A stretch of DNA of 64,000 nt from Alkalithermobacter thermoalcaliphilus JW-YL-7 = DSM 7308. Its GTDB lineage: Bacteria > Bacillota > Clostridia > Peptostreptococcales > Peptostreptococcaceae. Of the stretch, positions 39,202 through 48,121 are shown in pieces; position 1 is the first letter of the stretch, and each line of letters starts with the position of its first letter. The stretch covers positions 854,001 to 918,000 of the forward strand of contig LSFY01000001.1 of NCBI GenBank assembly GCA_001584565.1, read 5' to 3'. Under the pieces are notes generated by a model. That model saw only the letters and a list, made by a program, of their open reading frames with translations. It did not search any database and was not told the DNA's origin. A program made the translations under genes and the position numbers.

Positions 39202-39294
39202 TAGAAAATAGATACAATTAAAACAAACTTTGTATTATATAGTCTTATGAGTATTTTTAAAAGCTATAAATTAGTCAACTAAGCTTTTATCATA

Positions 39295-40851
39295 TTGAGG
39301 GAGGTGGAGATTATTAGTGGAGCAGATATACTAATAGTCGTTGTAGGAACTGGAGTAGGAGTATTGATAGGTTACCTAACAAGAAAGAATATAGCAGAAG
39401 GAAAAATAAATTCAGCAGAAGAATTAGCAAAGCGAATTATAGAAGAAGCTAACAAGGATGCAATGACTATAAAAAAAGAAAAATTATTGGAAGCTAAAGA
39501 AGATGTTCATAGACTAAGAAACGAATTAGAAAGAGAAAGTAAAGAAAGAAGAAATGAGCTACAAAGATATGAAAAAAGATTAATTCAGAAAGAAGAAGCT
39601 TTAGATAAAAAGATTCAGGCTTCAGAAACAAAAGAAATGATGCTAAATGAGAAACTAAAAGAGGTTGAACAAAAGCAAATAGAAATAGAAGCTATAAAGC
39701 AGCAACAAATAGAAAAGCTGGAGAGTTTATCTGGATTTACATCAGAACAAGCTAAAGAAATCCTTCTCTCTAATGCAGAAAAAGAACTTAGACATGAAAT
39801 GTCTATAATGGTAAAACAAATGGAACTTCAGGCTAAAGAAGAGGCAGAAAAAAGAGCTAGAGAAATAATAGCTTACTCTATACAGAAATGTTCAGCGGAT
39901 CACGTAGCAGAAACAACAGTTACTGTTGTTAATTTACCTAATGATGAAATGAAAGGTAGAATTATTGGTAGAGAGGGAAGAAATATAAGAACTCTTGAAA
40001 CATTAACTGGAATTGATTTAATAATTGATGACACTCCAGAGGCAGTAATTTTATCTGGTTTTGATCCTATAAGAAGAGAAGTAGCTAGAATAGCTCTTGA
40101 AAAACTGATACTGGATGGAAGAATTCATCCGGCAAGAATTGAAGAAATGGTTGAAAAAGCACAAAAAGAAGTTGAAAACATTATAAAAGAAGAGGGAGAG
40201 AAGGCTACATTTGAAACTGGAGTTCATGGTTTACATCCAGAATTGATAAAACTTTTAGGAAGATTAAAATATAGGACAAGTTATGGACAAAATGTTTTAA
40301 AGCACTCTATAGAAGTTGCTCATTTAGCTGGAATTATGGCTGCTGAAATAGGTGCTGATGTAAGACTTGCAAAAAGGGCTGGATTATTACATGATATAGG
40401 AAAAGCTGTTGACCATGATATGGAAGGGACTCATGTAGAAATAGGGATGGATCTATTGAGAAAATATAAAGAATCTAAAGATGTTATTCATGCTATGAGT
40501 ACTCATCACGGAGATTATGAAGCAGAAAGTATTGAAGCTGTATTAGTTACAGCTGCTGATGCTATTTCTGCAGCTAGACCAGGAGCAAGAAGAGAGACAT
40601 TAGAATCATATATTAAGCGCTTGGAAAAGCTTGAGGAAATATCTAATTCATATGAGGGAGTAGAAAAATCTTACGCTATACAAGCAGGAAGGGAAATAAG
40701 AATTATAGTCAAACCTGATCAAGTAAAAGACGATGAAATAAATCTTTTAGCAAGAGAAATAACTAAAAAAATAGAAGAAGAGTTAGAGTATCCAGGACAA
40801 ATAAAGGTTAGTGTTATAAGAGAAACTAGAGCTGTTGAATATGCAAAATAA
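39295..40851 (+). CDS. rny: Ribonuclease Y
   Basis: Membrane-anchored endoribonuclease initiating mRNA decay. N-terminal membrane helix ([19 protein letters not shown]), a long coiled coil (residues about 30-190), a KH domain ([26 protein letters not shown], in part) and an HD domain ([12 protein letters not shown] ... [14 protein letters not shown]). The start is unclear: no ATG is near. The TTG at 39295 and GTG at 39304 flank or overlap the strong ribosome site GGGAGGTGG, while an ATT at 39313 has ideal spacing. The given start is the longest option. Confidence 0.94.
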   Translation: MREVEIISGADILIVVVGTGVGVLIGYLTRKNIAEGKINSAEELAKRIIEEANKDAMTIKKEKLLEAKEDVHRLRNELERESKERRNELQRYEKRLIQKEEALDKKIQASETKEMMLNEKLKEVEQKQIEIEAIKQQQIEKLESLSGFTSEQAKEILLSNAEKELRHEMSIMVKQMELQAKEEAEKRAREIIAYSIQKCSADHVAETTVTVVNLPNDEMKGRIIGREGRNIRTLETLTGIDLIIDDTPEAVILSGFDPIRREVARIALEKLILDGRIHPARIEEMVEKAQKEVENIIKEEGEKATFETGVHGLHPELIKLLGRLKYRTSYGQNVLKHSIEVAHLAGIMAAEIGADVRLAKRAGLLHDIGKAVDHDMEGTHVEIGMDLLRKYKESKDVIHAMSTHHGDYEAESIEAVLVTAADAISAARPGARRETLESYIKRLEKLEEISNSYEGVEKSYAIQAGREIRIIVKPDQVKDDEINLLAREITKKIEEELEYPGQIKVSVIRETRAVEYAK

Positions 40852-40890
40852 ATTAACCCGACGACTTAAGTCGTCGGGTTAATTTATTTT
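40845..40890 (+). terminator. Perfect-palindrome terminator after rny
   Basis: 46-bp perfect palindrome with 23-bp arms centred between 40867 and 40868 (core CCCGACGACTTAAGTCGTCGGG), ending in TTTATTTT. It includes the rny stop codon. Its last 8 bp are the left copy of the target duplication of the adjacent insertion sequence. Confidence 0.85.
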
Positions 40891-42296
40891 GGCTCTTTGT
40901 CAATAGTTGGGGTAGGGTTGACATCAATCCTACTCCATTACTATATTTGAACCTATTTTAATATAGCCATAGAGTTTTGCATGTTTTTGGGTACACTAAA
41001 TAAACCTAACTAAAATGTAGGAATTTTATGGTATTTAATTAGTACAGTGAATAATTCTATTTCGGAATCTATGGAAATTCTTAATTCCAAAGGAAACACG
41101 TTATTTAAAGGCATTTCTTATTTCATTAACCCATCTTCTATATGTAGCTGCACATTTTTCAAACTCTTCTATTTTAGAGCTTTCTGCATTTTTAATCCAA
41201 TTGATTAAAGCATCACTTTGATAAGAATAATTATTACTTTGACATATCTCATAAAACCATTCTTTTAACTTATGCGCAACGCGCAGGTCATCGTTATACA
41301 ATAGCATTAAGTCAACTGCTTTTTTGTTTTCATCTTGAAGTTTATGATAACGGGTAAGTATAAGTTTTCTACTTCGTTTGTAATATTTTCTAAGATTAAG
41401 TGGCATATTTTTTTGTATACGCTTTCTAACATTTTCAATAGCCCAAGTGACTTGTCTAATAAAATGATATTTATCAATAATAATTTTAGCATTAGGAAAA
41501 TAAATTTTTGCTAGATCAGTATATGGTTGCCACATATCACAAACAAAAAATTGAACATTACATCTTTCTTTACGGGAAAATTTGTTAAAGTAACTTATAA
41601 GATGATTTTGAGACCTATCCGCAAGGATATCTAATACCTTATTTTTCTCGCCATCAACAAGTATACATTGATACCTTCCGGTTTCAGCATTACCCTTAAA
41701 CTCATCAATGCAAAGAACTTTTGGAAGAGTAGGTATACTGTAATTAACATAGTTAAAGATACGAGTAACCGTAGAAACAGATACATTAGCAGATTTAGCT
41801 ATTGAAGTCATACTAGTAACTTTAGTAAGTTCATTGCAAATATAATATACTAAGCGCTTAGTCATGCGGTTATAACGGGGAAGAAAGTCGTAATGCTCAT
41901 AAAATCTTTTACCACATGAACATACATATCGCCTTTTTCGTAGCACAAGGAATACATGTTTAAACTGCAACGGCAAATCCTTAATTAATTGATTTCTATA
42001 ATCATGAACCCTAGAAGTTAAGCAGCCGCAGGCAGGGCAAGTATGTTCACGTGGATTGGTTTTTATATATATTTTTATAAAAGAATCCTCATGAGAAATT
42101 TTATTTATTTTTACGCCTTGTAAATTTAGTAATTTATTGATAAAATTAGAGTGCACTTGTGAATAAATCTCCTTTCTATGTTTTTTTTTAAGGTCAATTA
42201 ACATTTTAGCAGATTTATTTCACAAGTGCTTTTATTATGCCAAAAAATAAATGTTGAAGCACAATATTTCATGCCCCCAACATTTATTATAGAACC
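40891..42296 (-). mobile_element. ISL3-family insertion sequence (defective), 1406 bp with 8-bp target duplication
   Basis: Imperfect terminal inverted repeats bound the element: the left end GGCTCTTTGTCAATAGTTGG and the right end, read inward, GGTTCTATAATAAATGTTGG, match at 13 of these 20 positions and at the next two G's. Immediately outside, TTTATTTT occurs at 40883-40890 and again at 42297-42304, an exact 8-bp direct repeat as ISL3 elements make. The enclosed transposase is ISL3-type but broken. The element sits exactly at the end of the rny terminator palindrome. Confidence 0.92.
41035..42156 (-). pseudogene. ISL3-family transposase, internal deletion and premature stop
   Basis: N-terminal zinc-binding part (CPACGCLTSRVHDYR and CSCGKRFYEHYDFLP), a helix-turn-helix region, then the DDE core with VLCIDEFKG and FVCDMWQPYTDLAKIYFPNAKI. 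The frame stops at 41101 after VNEIRNAFK. Directly beyond the stop, in the same frame, RVSFGIKNFHRFRNRI continues to 41035, which is the normal C-terminus of these enzymes. The missing roughly 20 residues are the EGxNNxIKxxK segment carrying the catalytic Glu. I prefer the GTG start at 42156 (behind AAAGGAGA, giving HSNFINKLLNLQGV); the frame is open to 42204. Confidence 0.9.
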
Positions 42297-42330
42297 TTTA
42301 TTTTGAACTATTCCTAGTAGAATTTAATAC

Positions 42331-42395
<65 letters not shown>

Positions 42396-42420
42396 AAAGA
42401 AATTTGAAAGGAGAAGCGAA

Positions 42421-42720
42421 ATGTTAAATAAATTATCGCAAAATCAATTCGTGAAAATAACAAAACTAAATGATAATACTGTTGAGTATGGAATAGTTAC
42501 TAAGACAAATTATGAAGAAGATGAATACGAGGTATTGTATATGGGCTTTTTAAATAAAAACGGAGAATTTTTAAGTTACCCAACAGAAGTAGAAAGAATA
42601 TTAGAAAGACTAAAAATAACAGATGCAATATTTGAAGATGTAAAAGAAACAAAAATAAAAAGAAAAATGAATAAATGGATGGATGAAAATTTTGACAAAA
42701 TAGTTAGAGAAGTACATTAG
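42421..42720 (+). CDS. Small protein of unknown function next to the helicase gene
   Basis: Not recognised. 99 aa, soluble, no cysteines, acidic N-terminal half (NYEEDEYEVLYMGFLNKNGEFL) and a basic helix near the end (ETKIKRKMNKWMDENFDKI). AAAGGAG ribosome site 8 nt before the ATG, so it looks like a real gene. It lies between the IS and a divergent helicase gene in the most accessory-looking part of the window. Confidence 0.6.
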   Translation: MLNKLSQNQFVKITKLNDNTVEYGIVTKTNYEEDEYEVLYMGFLNKNGEFLSYPTEVERILERLKITDAIFEDVKETKIKRKMNKWMDENFDKIVREVH

Positions 42721-42722
42721 GG

Positions 42723-42757
42723 TAAATAAACCATAGTTTAAAACTATGGTTTATTTA
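42723..42757 (+). terminator. Terminator after the 42.4-kb gene
   Basis: 17-bp perfect arms around a single A (core CCATAGTTTAAAACTATGG), followed by TATATTTTTATATAG. Confidence 0.8.
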
Positions 42758-42822
42758 TATATTTTTATATAGTATAATATAGTAAATAATTGGAACATTA
42801 AACTCTAAGGGGGATATAAATC

Positions 42823-44622
42823 TTGAAATTATATTCTGGAAATATAACGTCTGATATAGAATCGCTAAAAATCAAAAAGAGTGAAAGAGATTTTTATAAA
42901 GATATATCTGAAAGGCTAGAAGGTACAGCTATAAGCAAAATAGTTCCATGTAAGGGAATAAGTTTAGACTTAATGTACATAGAAAATAATAATATATTAT
43001 TTATGAAATTTATGGATACGAGTAGTGATACATATGAAATATTAGAAGAAGAATTAATTGAAGTTATAAATGAGGAGTACAATACGATAAAAGCGAATAT
43101 AGACAAATTTAACCTAGATATAAAATACAACATAGTTTATATTATGCCTTATGTTCGCATAAATAGATATGTACACTCAGAGGAATTTATAAAATATCAT
43201 ATAATAGATAAAACTAAATATGAATATATAGTTAAAGATGCAAATTTTTTAAAAAGGTACTTTGTTGGAGAAAATGAAGAGACAATATTAAACTTATTTA
43301 GATTTTACATATGTTCAGAATATCATGTAGTAAAAAGTGGGATAGAAAATAGAGTTATAAACAGAGATTTCAAGAGAATTACATTTAATCATAAAAATTA
43401 TAATTATAGTGGATTATTTTTAGATTATACTCAAATTAGCAAAATAAATTCTATAAAATATTGTAACAGTTTAGTAACTGGAGGATCTGGCAGTGGTAAG
43501 ACTACTTTACTTATGTCAAGATCAATTAAACTAAGTAAATTGTACCCAAGAGATAGATTTTTATTTATAACACATAGCAAGCATCTAATGAACAATATAA
43601 AAACTGAAATAAGTGTTTTACAAGGTGATATTGATAACTTAGACATATATAATTTTCATGGTTTTGTAATAAAATTAGCAAAGCAATTTAACTTGGTAGT
43701 AGATTTTAGAAAGTTAAATGAAAATTTCAACAAATATTTTAACAATATATTTTTACAAGTTAAAAATTATCTAAAGGATAAAGTTATATATAAAGGAATT
43801 TTTATAGATGAAGGTGAAAAATTCGATACAGATCAAATTAAATTTTTAGAATCTATTCTGTATGAAAATAAAAAGATATTAAATATATCCGTAGATACTG
43901 GAAAAAACACATCTAAAGCTATATCGATAGAAACAATATTAAATTTTATAAATATAGATGAGTTTGTAGAACTAAATTATAATTATAGGCAAACAAGAAA
44001 TATAGTTAATTTTATCAACAAATTTACTTATAATGTAGAAGATTACATTACTAGAAAAGTCAATAACAATTATGAATATAAATTTCAAAAAACTCATTCG
44101 TTACGAAATGACGGAAACAAAGTTCAGATTATAAAAGTTGATACAATAGATGAAAAGATCGAAACTATAATTTGGGAAATAAACCATTTAGTGTATCAAA
44201 AAGGATTAAATTTTTCTGATATAGTAGTAGTATATCCTTTTAACAAGAGGAAACTAAAAAATGGTAATAGTATATATTTTCAATATATTCTTAGAAAAGC
44301 ATTAGAAAATAACGGGATACCATATATATATGGGACTGATGAGCTAAATTCATTAGAAGAAAAACAGGGTGTTACTATTACAAATATATGCTTTGCTAAT
44401 AATGTAGAGTATAGAGCAGTTATATTCTGTGAAATAGAAATGTTGTATGACCATAAGATAAATCCAGACCTAACGAATTATAAAAAGAGTAAATTTGTTT
44501 GTAATCTAAACATAGTCTATACAGCACTTACTAGATCTATAGACTTTTTGACTATTATAACAACATTGAAAAATGAAGAAAGTGATATAATGGATATGCT
44601 AAATAATTCTTTAGATTTTTGA
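42823..44622 (+). CDS. Divergent UvrD/Rep-like superfamily 1 helicase with an uncharacterised N-terminal domain
   Basis: 599 aa, TTG start behind AAGGGGGAT. Helicase motifs in order: Q-like LDYTQISKI (about 201), Walker A VTGGSGSGKTT (218-228), FHGFVIKLA, Walker B-like IFIDEGEKFD (327-336, DEGE in place of DExQ), NYNYRQTRNIVNF (385-397), a very degenerate motif V (TITNICFANNVEYRAVIF instead of the usual H..KGLE) and motif VI YTALTRSID. The GDxxQ motif reads VDTGKN. The first 170 residues (ISLDLMYIENNNILFMKFM) vaguely resemble a NERD-type nuclease fold but lack clear catalytic residues. A repair or defence role is possible; none is claimed. Confidence 0.75.
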   Translation: MKLYSGNITSDIESLKIKKSERDFYKDISERLEGTAISKIVPCKGISLDLMYIENNNILFMKFMDTSSDTYEILEEELIEVINEEYNTIKANIDKFNLDIKYNIVYIMPYVRINRYVHSEEFIKYHIIDKTKYEYIVKDANFLKRYFVGENEETILNLFRFYICSEYHVVKSGIENRVINRDFKRITFNHKNYNYSGLFLDYTQISKINSIKYCNSLVTGGSGSGKTTLLMSRSIKLSKLYPRDRFLFITHSKHLMNNIKTEISVLQGDIDNLDIYNFHGFVIKLAKQFNLVVDFRKLNENFNKYFNNIFLQVKNYLKDKVIYKGIFIDEGEKFDTDQIKFLESILYENKKILNISVDTGKNTSKAISIETILNFINIDEFVELNYNYRQTRNIVNFINKFTYNVEDYITRKVNNNYEYKFQKTHSLRNDGNKVQIIKVDTIDEKIETIIWEINHLVYQKGLNFSDIVVVYPFNKRKLKNGNSIYFQYILRKALENNGIPYIYGTDELNSLEEKQGVTITNICFANNVEYRAVIFCEIEMLYDHKINPDLTNYKKSKFVCNLNIVYTALTRSIDFLTIITTLKNEESDIMDMLNNSLDF

Positions 44623-44624
44623 TA

Positions 44625-44666
44625 TAATATATAAGTTCAATATATATATATTGAACTTATATATTA
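44625..44666. terminator. 42-bp perfect AT palindrome after the helicase gene
   Basis: Uninterrupted palindrome with 21-bp arms centred between 44645 and 44646 (inner part AAGTTCAATATATATATATT), starting 2 nt after the helicase stop. It faces the small minus-strand gene at 44671, so it could terminate both. No T-run follows on either strand. Confidence 0.6.
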
Positions 44667-44670
44667 ATTA

Positions 44671-44847
44671 TTATCGCAATTCATTATGGTTTGAAAAAAT
44701 ATAGAAGCAATATATGTTTATTAGACCTATTATAAATGAAATTACAATTTCTGTAGTATTACTAAAATAAGAATGAATAGATGCAACAATTAAACTTATG
44801 ACTACTCCTGATAAAGTTATAAATTTTCCTAATGATGATATAAACAA
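44671..44847 (-). CDS. Small two-helix membrane protein (58 aa), hypothetical
   Basis: Below usual size cut-offs but convincing by eye. A TTG at 44847 follows the ribosome site AAGGGGG by about 9 nt. The product (FISSLGKFITLSGVVISLIV ... TTEIVISFIIGLINIYCFYI ... NHNELR) has two hydrophobic helices joined by a short polar turn and a charged tail. No family is recognised. It is convergent with the helicase and divergent from the gene at 45010. Confidence 0.5.
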   Translation of the reverse strand: MFISSLGKFITLSGVVISLIVASIHSYFSNTTEIVISFIIGLINIYCFYIFSNHNELR

Positions 44848-45009
44848 AGATGTCTACCCCCTTATATATGAAATAGAGTACAATTAATTATAGCATATTG
44901 GTTTACTTAAAATGTATGGATATTTATGTATAAATATTTAGGTGTGTAATTTTTAAAATTGTGATAATATATAGATTGCGTAAGATAACTTGTAAGGAAG
45001 GTGAAAAAT

Positions 45010-45690
45010 ATGGAGAAAGAAAAGTTTATACCTGAAATAAGAACAGAACTGAGAAAAAATATAATTGAAGTTCCTAAATCTATCTATAAAGCAAGTGGAA
45101 TAAATATCTTTGGCAAGAGAGTAAAGTCTTTTCTGTTTTCAACAGATGTAGCTATAATAAGGAATACAAATGCAGATGCCATAATAGCTGTATATCCTTT
45201 CACTCCTCAACCTGCAATTACTCAAGCCATAATGGATGTAGCGACTGTACCTGTTTTTTGTGGAGTAGGCGGAGGAATAACTAGTGGACAAAGGTCTATA
45301 AACATAGCGTTACATGCTGAATTTCAAGGAGCGCTAGGCGTGGTTTTAAATGCTCCAACACCTAATGAGGTAATAAGAGAAATGAAAGAAAGGATAGATA
45401 TACCTATAGTAGTAACTGTTGTATCTGAAAGTGAAGATATAGATGCAAGAATAAAAGCAGGAGTATCTATATTAAATGTATCAGGTGCAGCAAATACACC
45501 TAATATAGTTAGAAACATAAGAAAGGATTATCCATATTTACCTATCATAGCTACAGGCGGCCCTACAGATGAAACTATTTTGCAAACAATTGAAGCTGGA
45601 GCTAATGCTATAACTTATACACCACCATTAACATCAGATATACTTAGTGGGATTATGGATGTATATAGAGACAAAGTAGAAAAATGCTAA
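45010..45690 (+). CDS. TIM-barrel protein of unknown function, conserved in clostridia
   Basis: 226 aa. A TIM-barrel pattern is suggested by successive strand-loop units VAIIRNTNADAIIAVYP, VPVFCGVGGGITSG, GALGVVLNAPTP, IPIVVTVVSESEDIDARIKAG, VSILNVSGAANTP and IIATGGPTDETILQTIEAGA. The glycine-rich end could bind a phosphate. It is often annotated only as hydrolase, which I cannot support from residues seen. ATG at 45010 is preferred because the GTG at 45001 lies inside the AAGGAAGGTG ribosome site. Confidence 0.65.
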   Translation: MEKEKFIPEIRTELRKNIIEVPKSIYKASGINIFGKRVKSFLFSTDVAIIRNTNADAIIAVYPFTPQPAITQAIMDVATVPVFCGVGGGITSGQRSINIALHAEFQGALGVVLNAPTPNEVIREMKERIDIPIVVTVVSESEDIDARIKAGVSILNVSGAANTPNIVRNIRKDYPYLPIIATGGPTDETILQTIEAGANAITYTPPLTSDILSGIMDVYRDKVEKC

Positions 45691-45709
45691 CATAAAAAGA
45701 GGTGATAAT

Positions 45710-46567
45710 ATGAAAAAAAGTATACTAATCATTACACTGGCATTTGTATTAAATTTAACTCTTTTAGGATACGCAGATAATTTTAAAGTTGTAACTTTAG
45801 GAAATGACTTAAGAGATGATCAAAGACAAAAAATGCTAGATATATTCAATGTTACGGAGGATGATGCTGAAATAATAACGATAACAAATCAAGAAGAAAG
45901 AAGTTATTTAAGTGGTATTGCTCCTGAGTCTCAAATAGGTTCAAGAGCGATATCTTCAGCGTATGTTGAACCTTTACCAGAAGGTTCTGGTTTAGATGTT
46001 AAGACATTAAATTTAACTTGGGTAACAGAAGATATGATATCTAATGCTCTTATAACAGCTGGAATAAATGATGCAAAAGTGATAGCAGCAGCTCCGTTTA
46101 AAGTATCTGGGACTGCTGCTTTGACTGGAATAATAAAAGGATTCGAGAAAGCTACTGGTAAAAAATTAGACTCTAATGCTAAGGAAGCAGCGAATAGAGA
46201 AATTATAACTACAGGAGAACTTGGTGAAATAGTAGGTAAAGATAAGGCAGTACAGTTTATAAATGATATAAAAAAGGAAGTAGTTGAAAATAAAATTACA
46301 AATCCAGATGATATTAGAACTATAATAAGAAAAATAGCGAATCATTATGATATCAATTTATCAGAAGACCAAATAAATAAAATAGTAGATCTTATGAAAA
46401 GAATAAGTGGATTAAACTTAGATGTGACTACAATATCAAACCAAATAAAGAATATAGGCAATAAATTGTCGAATGTTATTGAAAATAATGATGAAGTTAA
46501 ATCGATTATTGGAAAACTCTTAGAATTGATTAAGTCTATACTGAAAAGAATAAACATTACAGTCTAA
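45710..46567 (+). CDS. Secreted DUF1002 family protein
   Basis: 285 aa with an N-terminal signal peptide (KKSILIITLAFVLNLTLLGYA, in part) and the body typical of DUF1002: VTLGNDLRDDQRQKML near the start, then TAALTGIIKGFEKATGKKLD and NREIITTGELGEIVGKDKA. The last third is helical and lysine-rich. Function unknown; an extracellular or wall location is inferred from the signal. It lies 19 nt after the TIM-barrel gene, likely co-transcribed. Confidence 0.8.
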   Translation: MKKSILIITLAFVLNLTLLGYADNFKVVTLGNDLRDDQRQKMLDIFNVTEDDAEIITITNQEERSYLSGIAPESQIGSRAISSAYVEPLPEGSGLDVKTLNLTWVTEDMISNALITAGINDAKVIAAAPFKVSGTAALTGIIKGFEKATGKKLDSNAKEAANREIITTGELGEIVGKDKAVQFINDIKKEVVENKITNPDDIRTIIRKIANHYDINLSEDQINKIVDLMKRISGLNLDVTTISNQIKNIGNKLSNVIENNDEVKSIIGKLLELIKSILKRINITV

Positions 46568-46581
46568 CACAAGATAGTTAT

Positions 46582-46616
46582 AAACAAAATACTAGCTAAC
46601 AGCTAGTATTTTGTTT
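46582..46616. terminator. Bidirectional terminator between convergent genes
   Basis: 16-bp perfect stem (AAACAAAATACTAGCT and complement) with a 3-nt loop, T-rich on both exits. It serves the DUF1002 gene (+) and the small gene at 46622 (-). Confidence 0.85.
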
Positions 46617-46621
46617 ATTTT

Positions 46622-46888
46622 TTAGTTATAATCAGTATGATCATTTCCTAAATAATAAAGATCTGTGGTAAGCCTAATAAGATGTGAATTTTGATCGTAT
46701 TTAATCTTGATATTTTGAGGTCTAGCATCATCTTGTTTGCTTATTAAGTATCTATTTACTATATCTAATGCATTTTCTTCATTTATATCTTCATAGACTT
46801 CAAAATAACGCTTATCTGGAATTTCTAGTGTAAGATTATATAAATTGTTATTCTTTCTTTCTCTTATCTCTACAACGCCATTTAGCAC
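46622..46888 (-). CDS. Small protein of unknown function
   Basis: 88 aa, no membrane segment. A mixed alpha/beta pattern (NLYNLTLEIPDKRYFEVYED, then NIKIKYDQNSHLIRLTTDLYYLGND) suggests a small folded domain, but no family is recognised. GTG start behind GGGGTGAT, followed by a terminator. Downstream of apbE on the same strand, 63 nt away. Confidence 0.6.
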   Translation of the reverse strand: MLNGVVEIRERKNNNLYNLTLEIPDKRYFEVYEDINEENALDIVNRYLISKQDDARPQNIKIKYDQNSHLIRLTTDLYYLGNDHTDYN

Positions 46889-46951
46889 TTTATCACCCCA
46901 TTATAAATTATATAACTTACTAATTATATTTCCCTATTTTTAAAAATATAT

Positions 46952-47998
46952 TTAATATGAACTATTAATAATATTATTTTGCTTGATAACATATTTATCA
47001 TCTGTAATTTTAAAAGAATCTTTAATTCCCGAAGATAAATATACCTCATTATCTTTTGTTACTATTATACATTCTGTATTTTCTATTGATTCTATCAAAC
47101 TTAAGCCATCGTAAACTCCAGATAAAAATATAACTGTTGAAAGAGCATCTCCATCTATTGAGTTTTCATTTATTATAGTTACAGATAAAATTTCGTTGTC
47201 AACAGGATATCCTGTTGTTGTATCAAATATATGATGATAAATTTTTTCGTTTGATTTTATATATCTCTCATAGATTCCTGAAGTAACAACAGACGCATCT
47301 TTTACTTGCAATATTCCCATGTAACTACCTGTATCTTCATTAGGATCTTGAACACCTATGTTCCAAGGTCTACCATCAGGATTGTTTCCTATAGTTACTA
47401 TATTGCCTCCTATGTTAATTACTGCACTAGTTATTCCATTTTCTTCAAAAATCTTTCTAATTTCATCTGCTGCATAACCTTTAGCTATTCCTCCTAAATC
47501 TAAAGACATGTTTTTTTCTTTCAAAAATATACTATTTTTTTCTTTGTCTAAAACAACATCATTATAATTTATCAGACTTAACACTTTAGAAATATCACAT
47601 TGAGATGGTATTTTAGCATTTTCATTTCCTATATTCCATAATTGGACTAAAGGACCTATAGTAGGATCAAATTTTCCATTTGATAATTTAGCGTAATATA
47701 AACTTTTATACACAACATAAAAAGTATCTTTGCTAACAATTATTGGTTTTTGTCCAGAATGCTTGTTTATACTAGATATTTCACTACTTCCTATATTTAT
47801 GCTCATCATTTTTTCTATATCTTTTAATCTATCAAATGCTTTATTTAAAATATTTTTATCATCGTATCCATATACATGAAGATCTACTATAGTTCCCATG
47901 ACAAGATCAGTTTTAGATATGTAAGATTCATCCTTGGATACACATCCTGATAAAATACAGATCATTAAAACTATTAAAAATAACACAAGTTTTTTCAT
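46952..47998 (-). CDS. apbE: FAD:protein FMN transferase ApbE, lipoprotein
   Basis: Attaches FMN covalently to threonines of membrane redox proteins such as Rnf and Nqr subunits. N-terminal lipoprotein signal with lipobox LSGC (Cys at about residue 19). Family marks: DLVMGTIVDLHVYG, DLGGIAKGYAADEIRKI, AVINIGGNI, GVQDPNEDTG and HHIFDTTTGYPVDNE, the last carrying metal-ligand Asp/Thr. 348 aa, AGGAGGTAA ribosome site. Anaerobic clostridia need it for Rnf, a reasonable but unproved link. Confidence 0.95.
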   Translation of the reverse strand: MKKLVLFLIVLMICILSGCVSKDESYISKTDLVMGTIVDLHVYGYDDKNILNKAFDRLKDIEKMMSINIGSSEISSINKHSGQKPIIVSKDTFYVVYKSLYYAKLSNGKFDPTIGPLVQLWNIGNENAKIPSQCDISKVLSLINYNDVVLDKEKNSIFLKEKNMSLDLGGIAKGYAADEIRKIFEENGITSAVINIGGNIVTIGNNPDGRPWNIGVQDPNEDTGSYMGILQVKDASVVTSGIYERYIKSNEKIYHHIFDTTTGYPVDNEILSVTIINENSIDGDALSTVIFLSGVYDGLSLIESIENTECIIVTKDNEVYLSSGIKDSFKITDDKYVIKQNNIINSSY

Positions 47999-48121
47999 AC
48001 TATTACCTCCTAAATTTTAGAAAACTTCAAATAGAATGCTTCAATTTATATAAATAATATATTAGAATAATTATATCAGAAACAAAGTATACACATAAGC
48101 TTTTTAAAAGGGGTGGTAGTT

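Noticed and set aside
41095-41105. Stop codon in the transposase as a programmed frameshift or read-through site
   Set aside because: Simple read-through would still lack the segment with the catalytic Glu, so a deletion explains it better.
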